Source: Streptomyces echinatus
Lineage (GTDB): Bacteria; Actinomycetota; Actinomycetes; Streptomycetales; Streptomycetaceae
Assembly (NCBI RefSeq): GCF_014203595.1
Contig: NZ_JACHJK010000003.1
Location: 639,564-703,563 of the forward strand
Direction of reading: 5' to 3'
Length of the DNA: 64,000 nucleotides
A model generated the notes under the pieces. It made no database searches, was not told the DNA's origin, and saw only the letters and a program-made list of their open reading frames with translations. Positions 33,049 to 42,834 of the stretch are shown in pieces; within the stretch, counting starts at the first letter, position 1; the number at the start of each line of letters is the position of its first letter. A program made the position numbers and the translations under genes.

Positions 33049-33798
33049 ATTCCCACCACGACCCTGCAGATTCCCACTCCTGACGGCGAGGCCGACGCCT
33101 TCGCCGCCTTCCCCGACGGCGGCGAACGCCACCCCGGGGTGCTGCTGTACAGCGACGCCTTCGGTGTGCGGCCCGAGGTGACGGAGAAGGCCCGCGAACT
33201 GGCCGTGCACGGCTACTACGTGCTCGTCCCCAACCTGTACTACCGGCATGGTCCGGCACCGGTCGTCGAGCTTCCCGCGCACATCGGCGAGGAGATCCGG
33301 CCCGTGATCATCGACCGGCTGATGCCCCTGCTCGAGGCGCACACCACCGAACGGATCCTGCGCGACGCCGACGCCTACCTCGGGTTCCTCGGCACCCGGC
33401 CGGAGGTCCGCCCGGGTCCGGTCGCCACGGTCGGCTACTGCATAGGCGGCGCCCTGGCGATGCGCACCGCCACGGCCCATCCCGGCCGGGTGGCGGCCGT
33501 CGCCGGATTCCACCCCGGCTTCCTGGTCACCGACGCGCCCGACAGCCCGCACCGCCGCATTCCCGAACTCACCGCCGAGGTCCACCTCGGCCTCTCCGGG
33601 CACGACATGTCGTCCGAGGCCCTCGGCGAACTCGAACGGGCCTTGGACGCCGCTGGTGTCCGCTACACCGCCGAGACCTGTCCCGGCACCGTGCACGGGT
33701 TCACCATGTCCGACACCGACGCCTTCAGCCCCTTGGGGCTGCGGCGCCACTGGGACCGTCTGCTCGCCCTCCTGGACCGCACCCTGGGCGAGAACTGA
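33049..33798 (+). CDS. Dienelactone hydrolase family protein with apparent ATT start
   Basis: A 249-residue alpha/beta hydrolase with a Cys nucleophile elbow, TVGYCIGGALAM, and a late TCPGTVHGFTM holding the catalytic His. The family N-terminus, encoded as PTTTLQIPTPDGEADAF, is preceded by ATT at 33049 and an AGGAAAGGAAG ribosome site; no ATG, GTG or TTG is in frame before 33139, which would remove the first strands. Either the gene uses ATT, or ATG has mutated or been misread. It probably hydrolyses dienelactone-like compounds from aromatic degradation, under the divergent MarR regulator. Confidence 0.85.
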   Translation: MPTTTLQIPTPDGEADAFAAFPDGGERHPGVLLYSDAFGVRPEVTEKARELAVHGYYVLVPNLYYRHGPAPVVELPAHIGEEIRPVIIDRLMPLLEAHTTERILRDADAYLGFLGTRPEVRPGPVATVGYCIGGALAMRTATAHPGRVAAVAGFHPGFLVTDAPDSPHRRIPELTAEVHLGLSGHDMSSEALGELERALDAAGVRYTAETCPGTVHGFTMSDTDAFSPLGLRRHWDRLLALLDRTLGEN

Positions 33799-33836
33799 GC
33801 CTCCGGCCCGGAGACGCGACCCCCACGCACCCGGCT

Positions 33837-33884
33837 CGGCGGCCTCCGCTCGCGCGCCGCGCGAAGCCGTGAGGGAGGCCGCCG
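33837..33884. terminator. Bidirectional terminator between converging genes
   Basis: CGGCGGCCTCC and GGAGGCCGCCG form a perfect 11-bp stem with a 26-base loop that can pair further. It lies between the plus-strand hydrolase and the minus-strand crtU. Confidence 0.6.
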
Positions 33885-34028
33885 GTGCCGCGGGAGACCG
33901 GGTGGGTGCCGTGGCCTGCTCGGGGTCGGACGCGGCACCCACCGACCGGAGCCCGGGAGGAGGGTCGGACTCCGGTACGACGGCGACTTCCCGGCGAACG
34001 CCCCCGCACTCGGAGCCGTCCGGGTGAA

Positions 34029-35621
34029 TCACCCGGCCGCTGCCGGAGCCGCCGGGAGGCGGGAGGCGGCCCGGTCCCGTCGGGCCAGGGCCCGAAGGAC
34101 GGCCGAGCGGCCTCGGCGTGGGACGGTCCAGAGGGTGACGCCGCGCAGTCCCCAGCGCTCCAGCAGGGCGTTGGCGGCCAGGAAACCGGTCGTCGCGGCA
34201 CGTTCCATCAGCGCCACGGGCAGGCCGGTGCGGACCAGGTCGCCGGCGACCATGAGACACGGGTCGGGCGTCCGCACGGTCGGCCTGTCGCGGTAGCCGC
34301 CCACCGCGAACAGCGGGCAGTCGGCCCGCCATTCATGGCGGGCGTCCACGACGGTGGCCCCGCGTGTCTCGGGATAGACGCGGTGCATCTGTTCGATCAG
34401 GCGCTTCTCCTCGACGTCCCAGGACGCGCTCCCCGGTACGGCGTAGGCGTGCAGCTCCACCACGGAACCCCCGGTACGCCCGGCCCAGCGCGCGGCCTCG
34501 TCCTCCCAGCGCTCCAGCACGCTGATGTTGTCCAGGGTGGGGAAGCCGGCGGTGCCCAGGAAGCCCGGCCGGCCGGGTGCCACGGGCCGGTCCAGCCACA
34601 GCCTGGTCACCAGGAACGCGGGGGCGTTGCGCAGGCGTGCGATCCGCTCGCGCCAGGGCGCGTCGCCCAGGTGGTCGGAGCCGGCGACGACGCGTCGCAG
34701 ACCGGCGGTGTCCAGGGCGAGGACGACGCCGTCGTGGCGCCGCTCGTCCGCGTCGGTGACGACCCGGTGGCCGCCGTCCCGCGTCGGCGTGATGTGTTCC
34801 ACGGCCGTGGACGTGCGCAGCTCGGCGCCGTGCCGCAGCAGATAGTCGGCCAGCGGGTGCCACAGGGCGGTGGAGAAGGGCGCGCGGGGCACGTCGAACA
34901 GCAGGCCCTCGGCGGAGCCGAGGAAGTAGATGTGGAACATCAGCGCCATCTCGGCCGCCGAGAGCTGCCTCGGGTCGGCGAAGAAGCTGCGTGAGAACAC
35001 CTCGAACGCGAGGTGGCGGGCCTTGTCCGGGAAGCGGACGGCGTCCAGGAAGTCGTGGGCGCTGGTGTGGTCGAGCCGGTCGTAGATCTCGGGGACGCGG
35101 ACGTCGAGCAGCGGCAGTGCGGCGACCGGGTCCATGGCGCACAGGTCCCGCAGGGTGAAGGAGGGGCTGAGCGCGGCGAAGCCGAGCGCGCTCCACGGCG
35201 GGGTGCGCGGGACGTGGCGGAAGCTGTCGCGCAGGCCGTTCGCGTGCTGCAGCGGGTAGTCGGGCAGGCCGGTCAGCCGGCGCAGCCCGGGGTCGGTACG
35301 GCGGAGCAGTCCGCGCAGGTTGTAGTACTGCCGGAAGAAGGCGTGGAAGCCGCGGCTCATGGTGACCGGGGTGCCGTCCCGGAGGGTGGTGGGCCGGCCT
35401 CCGGCGCGCCCGCCGAGGTGCGCCTGCCGCTCGTACAGGGTCACGCGCACCCCGCGTTCGGCGAGGGCGGTGGCGGCGGCGAGTCCGGCGATGCCGCCGC
35501 CGACGACGGCGGCCGTGGGGCGGAGGCCGTCGGCCCGCGGTTTCCCGGGCGGTGCCGGGAGCGGCAGGGCCCGCCGGTCCCGGCCGCGACGGGCAGCGTC
35601 CGGGCGCTCGGCCCGGGTCAT
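34029..35621 (-). CDS. crtU: Carotene desaturase/methylase, isorenieratene synthase (CrtU)
   Basis: A 530-residue flavoprotein. AAVVGGGIAGLAAATALAER binds FAD; SRGFHAFFRQYYNLRGLLRR and the C-terminal LMVAGDLVRTGLPVALMERA are characteristic of CrtU. It converts the beta-ionone rings of beta-carotene into aromatic rings with methyl migration, giving isorenieratene. ATG at 35621 overlaps the crtT stop (ATGA). The frame stays open far upstream, but that part is antisense to crtT and crtY. It is last in the minus-strand crtY-crtT-crtU operon. Confidence 0.93.
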   Translation of the reverse strand: MTRAERPDAARRGRDRRALPLPAPPGKPRADGLRPTAAVVGGGIAGLAAATALAERGVRVTLYERQAHLGGRAGGRPTTLRDGTPVTMSRGFHAFFRQYYNLRGLLRRTDPGLRRLTGLPDYPLQHANGLRDSFRHVPRTPPWSALGFAALSPSFTLRDLCAMDPVAALPLLDVRVPEIYDRLDHTSAHDFLDAVRFPDKARHLAFEVFSRSFFADPRQLSAAEMALMFHIYFLGSAEGLLFDVPRAPFSTALWHPLADYLLRHGAELRTSTAVEHITPTRDGGHRVVTDADERRHDGVVLALDTAGLRRVVAGSDHLGDAPWRERIARLRNAPAFLVTRLWLDRPVAPGRPGFLGTAGFPTLDNISVLERWEDEAARWAGRTGGSVVELHAYAVPGSASWDVEEKRLIEQMHRVYPETRGATVVDARHEWRADCPLFAVGGYRDRPTVRTPDPCLMVAGDLVRTGLPVALMERAATTGFLAANALLERWGLRGVTLWTVPRRGRSAVLRALARRDRAASRLPAAPAAAG

Positions 35622-36337
35622 CGCGCGGTCTCCGGGCGCCGGGCGACGAACGTGTGGGTGATGCCCGTCTGCCAGCCAGGCAGAGGCAAAGTCCGCACGT
35701 GGGCGAAGCCGGCCGCGCGGACGCGGGCGGCGAAGCGGGCGGCGGTGTCGAAGTCCACCACGCTGCGCCACAGATGGCGGTAGAGCCTGCCGTCCCCGAG
35801 CGCGGACGCGGCCGGCTGTACCAGGCCGCGGCAGACCAGGGTCCACACCGCGCGGTCGGCGCGGCGGCCGCTGAGGGTGAACTCGTGCACGCCGAGCCGG
35901 CCGCCGGCCACGAGCAGATCGCGAACGGCCGTGAGGACGCCGTCCGGATCGGAGACGTTGCGCAGCAGATAGGCGGCGAAGACCGCGTCGAACGGTCCGG
36001 TCACCCCCGCGTCGGCCAGCCGCTCCGCCGGGGCCCGCACGAAGGTCACCCCGTCCGCCCAGGGCTTGGCGGCGGCCCGCCGCAGCATGCCGGCGGAGGC
36101 GTCGACGGCCGTGATGTGCGCGGCCGGCAGGACGGAGCGGAGCGCGGCCGTCGAGGCGCCGGTGCCGCAGCCGAGATCCAGCAGGCGCAGGCCCGCTCCG
36201 TGCCCGGGCAGGCCGAGACGGCGTACCGAGCGCCTCAGCTGCGCGTGGTAGCCGGGGTTGACGGCGGCCAGCGCGTCGTAGCCGCGGGCTGCGTGGTCGA
36301 ACGCGGCGGTGAGTTCCTCGTCGCGCAACAGGGTCAT
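35618..36337 (-). CDS. crtT: SAM-dependent methyltransferase (CrtT)
   Basis: A 239-residue class I methyltransferase. LLDLGCGTGASTAALR is motif I, ITAVDASAGML motif II, and FDAVFAAYLLRNV motif IV. Proteins in this place of Streptomyces carotenoid clusters are called CrtT; their exact role in isorenieratene synthesis is not settled. The start follows CTGGAGA and the stop overlaps the crtU start. No membrane segment. Confidence 0.9.
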   Translation of the reverse strand: MTLLRDEELTAAFDHAARGYDALAAVNPGYHAQLRRSVRRLGLPGHGAGLRLLDLGCGTGASTAALRSVLPAAHITAVDASAGMLRRAAAKPWADGVTFVRAPAERLADAGVTGPFDAVFAAYLLRNVSDPDGVLTAVRDLLVAGGRLGVHEFTLSGRRADRAVWTLVCRGLVQPAASALGDGRLYRHLWRSVVDFDTAARFAARVRAAGFAHVRTLPLPGWQTGITHTFVARRPETAR

Positions 36338-36370
36338 GCGGTCTCCAGGGGGCGGCGGGGCCGGGCGGCC

Positions 36371-37558
36371 TCAGTCGAAGGGGCGGCGGGGCAGGCCCGG
36401 CAGTTCGAGTGCCGAGCGGAGCATCGGGCCGATGGGGGTGCGCAGGCCGATGGCGAGGTCCTCGCGCAGCCGGGTGCGTCCGTCCAGGAAGCGCAGCAGC
36501 CGTGCCATCGGTACCTGGCCGAACAGCCCGCAGAACAGGGCGGGACCGTCGATCCGGCCGCTGGCGAGGGCGCGCAGCAGCACGGCGTCCATGGCTCGGG
36601 AGCGGGCGGAGTGGGCGGGGGGCGGCACCGGCTCGTGTCCCCGGCGCAGGGCGGCGGCGACGGCCCGGGTCTGGCGTTGCAGCCCGGCGAAGGTGTAGCC
36701 GGTGGAGGGGCGGGTGGCGCCGCCGGCGGCGCCGATGCGGAAGACCGAGGCCCCGGTCCGCCGTGGCATCGGGGCGTCCGTCATCGGGATGACGCCGGTC
36801 TCGGTGGCGAGGACGCGGGCCTCGCCGAGGCCCAGCACCTCGTGGGCGTAGTGCCGTACCGCCGCCCGGTAGCCGCTGTCGGTGAGAACGCCGGAGGAGA
36901 ACTCCGTGTACTCGACGAGCGCTTCGCGCGGTCCGGTGGGCAGGACGTAGCCGAACGACAGCCCGTCGGCCGGCTGTGGGGTGCGGAAGTCCATGAGGTC
37001 CACGGTGGCGGGGTCGAAGACCGGTCGCGCGGTGCGGACGAACCAGCCGTGGAAGTGCTGCAGCAGTGTCGTGCGGGCGGCGGGGAGGCTGCCGAGCGGC
37101 CGGGAGTCGAACACCCAGCGGGCGCTCAGCACCTGTGCCGTGCCGTCGGTGCCCCGCAGCCGGAGACGGGCTCCGCCGCGGACCTCCTCCACGGTCTCCA
37201 CGGTGGCCTCCAGCCGCCGCACGTTGGGGCTGTGCGCCAGGTCCCGCCCGACCAGTGCCTCGAAGTCGGCCGACCGGATCATCTTGTACCGCAGCGGCGC
37301 GAGGTCCCCTTCGATCGGCTCGCCTTCGGGCGGCCGTACGCGCAGGTGCTGCCAGGAGGCCGTCAGCGCCGCGTCGAAGCGTCCGCGCCCCGCCTCCCAG
37401 AAGCACCAGGTACGGCGAGGTGGCCGCAGGGGGCCGGGGGGCGCGTCGACCAGGACGACGGACGGCGTCCGCAGCCCCGGAACGTGCCCGGTCAGGCGAT
37501 GGGCCAGGGACAGGCCGGCGGCTCCACCGCCCACGACGGCCACCTCCGTCTCGAACAC
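36371..37558 (-). CDS. crtY: Lycopene beta-cyclase (CrtY)
   Basis: A 395-residue cyclase, the family length. EVAVVGGGAAGLSLAHRL is the FAD motif; RRTWCFWE and FGYVLPTGPREALVEYTEF are typical of CrtY; the C-terminus has FCGLFGQVPMARLLRFLDGR. It closes both ends of lycopene to beta-rings, using FAD as a structural cofactor. GTG start at 37558 with GAAGGAG six bases upstream. First gene of the minus-strand arm, divergent to crtE. Confidence 0.94.
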   Translation of the reverse strand: MFETEVAVVGGGAAGLSLAHRLTGHVPGLRTPSVVLVDAPPGPLRPPRRTWCFWEAGRGRFDAALTASWQHLRVRPPEGEPIEGDLAPLRYKMIRSADFEALVGRDLAHSPNVRRLEATVETVEEVRGGARLRLRGTDGTAQVLSARWVFDSRPLGSLPAARTTLLQHFHGWFVRTARPVFDPATVDLMDFRTPQPADGLSFGYVLPTGPREALVEYTEFSSGVLTDSGYRAAVRHYAHEVLGLGEARVLATETGVIPMTDAPMPRRTGASVFRIGAAGGATRPSTGYTFAGLQRQTRAVAAALRRGHEPVPPPAHSARSRAMDAVLLRALASGRIDGPALFCGLFGQVPMARLLRFLDGRTRLREDLAIGLRTPIGPMLRSALELPGLPRRPFD

Positions 37559-37630
37559 GACGGCTCCTTCCGTCTCGCTCGGCCGGTGCGTCTCACGCAC
37601 CCTGCGCCTATTCCCGCCCGTGTGCCCGAT

Positions 37631-37735
37631 CGGATGCGGGTCACCCGGATGCGCCACGCGTCTGTCACGTCGGGCCGCGGACGCGGGAGGCATGGGTACA
37701 GACGGTCCGTCATGTTTCGGCACGCACCGCATCCG
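37631..37735. promoter_or_regulatory. Three CGGATGCG motifs in the divergent crt promoter region
   Basis: CGGATGCG occurs at 37631-37638 and 37646-37653, 15 bp apart in direct orientation, and as its complement CGCATCCG at 37728-37735. The region between crtY and crtE is the natural place for the light-dependent control known for Streptomyces crt genes. No litR or litS gene lies in the window. Confidence 0.4.
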
Positions 37736-37799
37736 TGCCCGGCGCACGCGCCGAAGACGTGGGTGGAACCGCTTGGTGACCACGAGGAGAGGAACCGGG

Positions 37800-39116
37800 A
37801 TGCCCCCCACACAGGCGAAGGAACACCCCGCGTCCGCGCCGCCACCCGCTCCGCGCCCGGTCCCGCCGCCGGGTTCCTCCGTCCGGGTGCGCCCGGCCGG
37901 AGGGGCCGGCGCCCCCTGTGCCGGGATCCCGTCGGGCATGGGTGACCCGGGCGCGGTCGACGCGGACGTGCCGGGCGCCGTCGGCCAGGTGCTCGACCAC
38001 GTCCTCGCCGACCGTGTGGCCCGCGCCCGCGCCGCGGACGCCCTGTTCGCCGAGGAACTGGCCGGGCGCGTCGTACGGTTCACCAGGGCGGGCGGCAAAC
38101 GCTCCCGCTCCCGGCTGCTGTGGTGGACGCTGCGTGCCTGCGGCGGCGCCGGGGAGGCCCCGGTCGCGGCGGCCCTGCGGATCGGCGCCGCGCTGGAACT
38201 GCTGCAGACCTGTGCCCTGGTGCACGACGACGTGATGGACGGTTCGGAGGTACGGCGCGGCCGCCCCGCGCTCCACGCCGACCTGCGGGCCCGGTTCGCC
38301 GGTTCGGCCCCCGCCGAGCGTGTCGCCCGGTTCGCGGAGGCGGTCGGGGTCCTGGCCGGTGACCTGGCGCTCGCCTGGTCGGACGACCTCGTGGCGGAGA
38401 CCCCGCTCGCTCCCCCGACGGCGTCCGTCGTGCGTCGGCTGTGGAGCGACATGCGTACGGAGATGGTGGCCGGTCAGTATCTGGACCTGCGCGGGCAGAT
38501 CACGGGCTCGCACGCGCCGTCCCGGGCGCTGCGCACGGCCTGCCTCAAGAGCGGCCGGTACTCCGTCGAGCGGCCCCTCGCGCTGGGCGCGGCCCTGGCC
38601 GGAGCGGACGACGCCACGATGCGCGCACTGGGCTCGGCCGGCCGGCGCCTCGGCGTGGCCTTCCAGCTGCGGGACGATCTGGACGATGTCTTCGCCGCTC
38701 CCCGCTGGACCGGCAAGCCGTGCGGCGGCGACATCCGGGAGGGGAAGCGGACCTGTCTCGTCGCCCTCGCCGGCCATCGGGCCGAGGCGGCGGGCGACCG
38801 GCGGGCCCTGGCCGTCCTGCGCCGCTCGCTCGGCGACACCGGTCTCACGGAGGCGGGTCTCGACCGGGTCAGGGAGGTCCTGGAGCGGACGGGCGCCCGG
38901 GCCTCGGTCGAGGAGCGGATCGGCCGGCTGGTGGCACAGGGGCTGCGTCATCTCGACGGTGCCCTTCCCGAGAACGAGGCCGGGGCCCGGCTGCGGCGGC
39001 TGCTCGCCTCGGCGGCGGACGGGGCGGCGGCCGGCGCCGGCCGCCCGCGTCCGGGGCCGGGCGGGGCCGTGCCCGGTTCCCCGGTGTCCCCCGGCGCGCG
39101 GGAGACCGGCCGGTGA
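37800..39116 (+). CDS. crtE: Geranylgeranyl diphosphate synthase (CrtE)
   Basis: A 438-residue trans-prenyltransferase. The first aspartate-rich motif is LVHDDVMDGS and the second FQLRDDLDDVF; GGKRSRSRLLWW binds diphosphate. It extends FPP or smaller units to GGPP. An N-terminal extension of about 55 residues and a C-terminal tail of about 40 are Pro/Gly/Ala-rich, so the protein is longer than most homologues. The ATG at 37800 has AGGAGAGGAA upstream. The stop overlaps the crtI GTG (GTGA). Confidence 0.94.
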   Translation: MPPTQAKEHPASAPPPAPRPVPPPGSSVRVRPAGGAGAPCAGIPSGMGDPGAVDADVPGAVGQVLDHVLADRVARARAADALFAEELAGRVVRFTRAGGKRSRSRLLWWTLRACGGAGEAPVAAALRIGAALELLQTCALVHDDVMDGSEVRRGRPALHADLRARFAGSAPAERVARFAEAVGVLAGDLALAWSDDLVAETPLAPPTASVVRRLWSDMRTEMVAGQYLDLRGQITGSHAPSRALRTACLKSGRYSVERPLALGAALAGADDATMRALGSAGRRLGVAFQLRDDLDDVFAAPRWTGKPCGGDIREGKRTCLVALAGHRAEAAGDRRALAVLRRSLGDTGLTEAGLDRVREVLERTGARASVEERIGRLVAQGLRHLDGALPENEAGARLRRLLASAADGAAAGAGRPRPGPGGAVPGSPVSPGARETGR

Positions 39117-40648
39117 GGCGCGCACTGCCCGGACGCACCGACCACGTCGTGGTCGTGGGGGCCGGCCTCGCCGGGCTGTCGGCCGCCCTGCACCTGCTGG
39201 GCGCCGGACGCCGCGTCACCGTCGTCGAGCGAGGCGCGCTGCCCGGCGGCCGGGCCGGGCGCCTCGACCTGGGTGGTTACCGGGCCGACACCGGGCCCAC
39301 GGTGCTGACCATGCCCGAGTTCGCCGAGGAGGCCTTCGCGGCGGTCGGTGACAGCCTGCGCCGGAGAGTCGAACTGATCCCGCTGCACCCTGCCTACCGG
39401 GCCTGTTTCGCGGACGGCAGCAGTCTGGACGTGCACACCGACGCCGACGCGATGGCGGCGGAGGTGGAACGGTTCGCCGGCCCCGGTGAAGCGGCCGGTT
39501 ACCTGCGTCTGCGCGACTGGCTGACAGAGCTCCACCGGGCGCAGATGCGCCGCTTCATCGACGCCAACTTCGACTCCCCGCTGAACCTGCTCAACACCGA
39601 CCTGGCCCGGCTGGCCGCGCTCGGCGGCTTCGGCCGGCTGGACGCCCGGATCGGGCGCTTCCTCGGGGACGAACGGCTGCGCCGGATCTTCTCCTTCCAG
39701 GCCCTCTACGCCGGCGTGCCGCCCGCGCGCGCCCTGGCCGCGTACGCCGTCATCGCCTACATGGACACGGTCGCCGGTGTGTTCTTCCCCCGGGGCGGAA
39801 TGCACGCCCTGCCCCGGGCGATGGCGGACGCCGCCGCCGAGGCGGGTGCCGAGCTGCGGTACGGGCAGGAGGTGACGGGTCTGGAACGGGCGGGCGAACG
39901 CGTCACCGCCGTCGTCACGGGCCGGGACCGCGTCCCCTGCGACGCCGTCGTCCTCACCCCGGACCTGCCCGTCGTCTACCGGCTGCTCGGCCGTCGGCCC
40001 CGGCGTCCGCTGCGCCTGCGGCACTCACCGTCCGCCGTCGTGCTGCACGCCGGAACGGACCGCACCTGGCCGCAGCTCGCGCACCACACCCTCTCCTTCG
40101 GGGCGGCCTGGCACACCACGTTCGCCGAACTCACGCGCACCGGACGGCTGATGAGCGACCCGTCGCTGCTCATCACCCGGCCCACCGCCACCGACCCCTC
40201 ACTCGCGCCGCCGGGCCGCCATCTGCACTACATCCTGGCGCCCTGCCCCAACACCGACATCGGGCCGGACGCCACCGCGTGGAGCGAGCTGGGCCCCGGC
40301 TACCGGGAGTCCCTGCTGCGGGAGCTGGAACGGCGCGGTCTGGACGGCATCGGGGCGGCCGTCGAGGAGGAGTGCCTCGTCACGCCCGCCGGCTGGCAGG
40401 CCGAGGGCCACGCGGCGGGGACGCCGTTCTCGGCCGCCCACACCTTCGCCCAGACCGGGCCGTTCCGGCCGCGCAACCTGGTGCGGGGCACCGAGAACGC
40501 CGTCCTGGCCGGCTGCGGCACCACACCAGGCGTGGGCGTGCCGACCGTGCTGCTGTCCGGCAAGCTCGCCGCGGCCCGGATCACCGGCCTGCCGGGCTCC
40601 GCCTCCGCCCGGCGGACGCCGGCGCGACGGAAGGGGACCACCGTATGA
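39113..40648 (+). CDS. crtI: Phytoene desaturase (CrtI)
   Basis: A 511-residue CrtI-type desaturase. [20 protein letters not shown] is the FAD motif, [20 protein letters not shown] follows, [12 protein letters not shown] is in the middle, and [20 protein letters not shown] is the C-terminal FAD contact. It converts phytoene to lycopene in four steps at the membrane. GTG start overlapping the crtE stop; the stop overlaps the crtB ATG (ATGA). Confidence 0.95.
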   Translation: MRRALPGRTDHVVVVGAGLAGLSAALHLLGAGRRVTVVERGALPGGRAGRLDLGGYRADTGPTVLTMPEFAEEAFAAVGDSLRRRVELIPLHPAYRACFADGSSLDVHTDADAMAAEVERFAGPGEAAGYLRLRDWLTELHRAQMRRFIDANFDSPLNLLNTDLARLAALGGFGRLDARIGRFLGDERLRRIFSFQALYAGVPPARALAAYAVIAYMDTVAGVFFPRGGMHALPRAMADAAAEAGAELRYGQEVTGLERAGERVTAVVTGRDRVPCDAVVLTPDLPVVYRLLGRRPRRPLRLRHSPSAVVLHAGTDRTWPQLAHHTLSFGAAWHTTFAELTRTGRLMSDPSLLITRPTATDPSLAPPGRHLHYILAPCPNTDIGPDATAWSELGPGYRESLLRELERRGLDGIGAAVEEECLVTPAGWQAEGHAAGTPFSAAHTFAQTGPFRPRNLVRGTENAVLAGCGTTPGVGVPTVLLSGKLAAARITGLPGSASARRTPARRKGTTV

Positions 40649-41667
40649 CGGACCGTGAGCTGGACGCGGCGGGGATCGGCGACCCGGCCCTGCGCGCGGC
40701 GTACCGGCACTGCCGCGCCCTCAACGCCCGGCACGGCAAGACGTACTTCCTCGCCACCCGGCTGCTCCCGGTCGAGCGCCGGCCCGCCGTGCACGCCCTG
40801 TACGGCTTCGCCCGCTGGGCCGACGACATCGTGGACTCCTTCGGGACCGGAGCGGACCCCGAGCGCCGCGCGGCGGCCCTGACCGAACTGGGGCGGAGCC
40901 TGGAGGAGGGGCTGCGGGACGGACGCAGCCGCGAGCCGGTGGTGCTGGCACTCGCCGACACCGCCGGCCGCCACGGCATCGACCACGCGCTGTTCCGTGA
41001 CTTCATGTCCGCGATGCGGGCCGACCTGACCGTGACCGGCTACGACACCTACCGCGATCTGCGCGGTTACATGCACGGCTCGGCCGCGGTGATCGGGCTC
41101 CAGATGCTGCCGGTCCTGGGCACGGTCGTGCCGCGCGAGGAGGCGGCACCGTACGCGGCGGCGCTGGGCGTGGCGTTCCAGCTCAGCAACTTCCTGCGGG
41201 ACGTGGGCGAGGACCTGGACCGCGGGCGCGTCTACCTGCCCGCCGATCTGCTGGCGGGGCACGGAGTCGACCGGCAGCTGCTGCGATGGAGCCGGGACAC
41301 CGGCCGGCAGGAGCCGCGCGTCATCGCGGCGCTGCGCGAGTTCGAGGCCCTGACCCGCGCTGTCTACCGGTCGGCCAGGCCCGGCCTCGGCATGCTGGAC
41401 CCGGTGTCGCGCCCCTGCATCCGCACCGCCTTCGTCCTGTACGGCGGCATTCTGGAGGCGGTCGCCCGGGACGGCTACGCGGTACTGCACCGCCGTGCGG
41501 TGGTCCCGCGCCGGCGCCGCGCGGCGGTCGCCGTGGACGGGCTCGTGCGAGCGGTCGCCGCGCGGCTGGGCGCCGGGCCCCGCTCCGGCCGGCCCGGGGC
41601 GCCGTCCGGTCCGTCCGCCCCGGCGCACGGCTCGTCGTGCGCACCGGTTCCGCAGGAGGTCGTGTGA
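40645..41667 (+). CDS. crtB: Phytoene synthase (CrtB)
   Basis: A 340-residue squalene/phytoene synthase. RWADDIVDS is the first Asp-rich motif and [20 protein letters not shown] the second. It condenses two GGPP to phytoene. The last 35 residues are an Arg/Pro-rich tail. ATG overlaps the crtI stop, and the stop TGA overlaps the next GTG with AGGAGG nearby, so crtE-I-B and the Rieske gene form one coupled operon. Confidence 0.95.
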   Translation: MTDRELDAAGIGDPALRAAYRHCRALNARHGKTYFLATRLLPVERRPAVHALYGFARWADDIVDSFGTGADPERRAAALTELGRSLEEGLRDGRSREPVVLALADTAGRHGIDHALFRDFMSAMRADLTVTGYDTYRDLRGYMHGSAAVIGLQMLPVLGTVVPREEAAPYAAALGVAFQLSNFLRDVGEDLDRGRVYLPADLLAGHGVDRQLLRWSRDTGRQEPRVIAALREFEALTRAVYRSARPGLGMLDPVSRPCIRTAFVLYGGILEAVARDGYAVLHRRAVVPRRRRAAVAVDGLVRAVAARLGAGPRSGRPGAPSGPSAPAHGSSCAPVPQEVV

Positions 41668-42680
41668 ACGCCGTCCCGCCCGAGCGGCGCGGCCGTCTGC
41701 CGCTCTCGCTGCGCCGGCGGCCGGTCGCGTGGGAGCGTCAGCGGCCCACCTGGCGCGAGGCCTCGCCGGGGGTGATCGCCGGGGCGCTGAAGCGGGCCCG
41801 GGCACGGCCGTCCGGCAACTGGTACGTCGTCGGTGCCTCCGGCGACCTGCGCGACGACCGCCCGCTGGCCCTGACCGTGGCCGCGCGGGAGGTGGTGGTG
41901 TGGCGCGGCTCCGACGGGCGTCCCGTGGGCGGCCCGGGCATCTGCCCCCACCTCGGCGCACCGCTGCGGGACAGTCCCGTACGCTGCGGCGCCCTGGTGT
42001 GCCACTGGCACGGACTCGCCCTGCACGGCACGCCGCAGGCGGGCTGGGCTCCCCTGCCGGTGCACGACGACGGGGTCCTGCTGTGGGTGCGGCTGGACGA
42101 GGTGGGCGGTGAGGCGCCGCTGGACGCGCCGGTCCTCGCCCGGCGGCCCGAGCGGGCGCGGGCGCTGACGGCCGTCCACACCTGCACGGGGGTGTGCGAC
42201 GTGGAGGACGTCGTGGCCAATCGGCTGGACCCGTGGCACGGTGCCTGGTTCCACCCGTACTCGTTCGTCGACCTCACGGTGGTCGGTGCGCCCGGCGGCC
42301 CGGAGGACGGCACGGACGACGCCTTCACCGTCGACGTCTCCTTCAAGGTGGCGGGGCGGGTGGTCGTACCGGTCCGCGCCGTGTTCACCGCCCCCGGACC
42401 CCGTACGGTCGTGATGCGCATCGTGGAGGGGGAGGGAGCGGGGTCCGTCGTCGAGACCCACGCCACGCCTCTGGGGCCGGACGAGCTGGGGCGCCCGCGG
42501 ACCGCGGTGACCGAGGCCGTGCTGGCCGCCTCGGACCGGGCGGGCTTCGCCGTCGCCCGCCGGGCGGCGCCGCTGCTGCGGCCGCTGGTACGGAGGGCCG
42601 CGGGACGCCTGTGGCGGGACGACCTCGCCTACGCCGAACGGCGGTGGCTGCTGCGCTCCACGGGACGTTTCCCCGGCTGA
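41664..42680 (+). CDS. Rieske [2Fe-2S] protein in the crtV position (DUF5914-like)
   Basis: A 338-residue protein. A Rieske domain covers about residues 48-145: CPHLGAPL and [10 protein letters not shown] give the Cys-x-His and Cys-x2-His ligands. The C-terminal half ([19 protein letters not shown] onward) resembles the catalytic helix-grip region of Rieske oxygenases, with [10 protein letters not shown] as possible metal ligands. In S. griseus and S. coelicolor the fourth gene of this operon is crtV, described as a methylesterase; the Rieske motif here does not fit that name. GTG start with AGGAGG five bases upstream. Confidence 0.88.
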   Translation: MNAVPPERRGRLPLSLRRRPVAWERQRPTWREASPGVIAGALKRARARPSGNWYVVGASGDLRDDRPLALTVAAREVVVWRGSDGRPVGGPGICPHLGAPLRDSPVRCGALVCHWHGLALHGTPQAGWAPLPVHDDGVLLWVRLDEVGGEAPLDAPVLARRPERARALTAVHTCTGVCDVEDVVANRLDPWHGAWFHPYSFVDLTVVGAPGGPEDGTDDAFTVDVSFKVAGRVVVPVRAVFTAPGPRTVVMRIVEGEGAGSVVETHATPLGPDELGRPRTAVTEAVLAASDRAGFAVARRAAPLLRPLVRRAAGRLWRDDLAYAERRWLLRSTGRFPG

Positions 42681-42834
42681 CGGGGCCGCCGTCCCGGCCG
42701 TTGCCCGGCCGGCGGGATGGTGACCGGCGGCACCGGCGCTCCGGGTGACGGGCGCTGCGGGTGACGGGCGCCGGGATCAGTCGTTTGCCCTACGGAACGA
42801 CCATCCTTCTTGTCCCGTCACCCGTAAGAGTCAC

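Noticed and set aside
34029..37406. A single open minus-strand frame of 1125 codons
   Set aside because: Only the last 530 codons encode CrtU. The upstream part overlaps crtT and crtY in other frames, is Arg/Pro-rich and has no domain, so it is a high-GC shadow.
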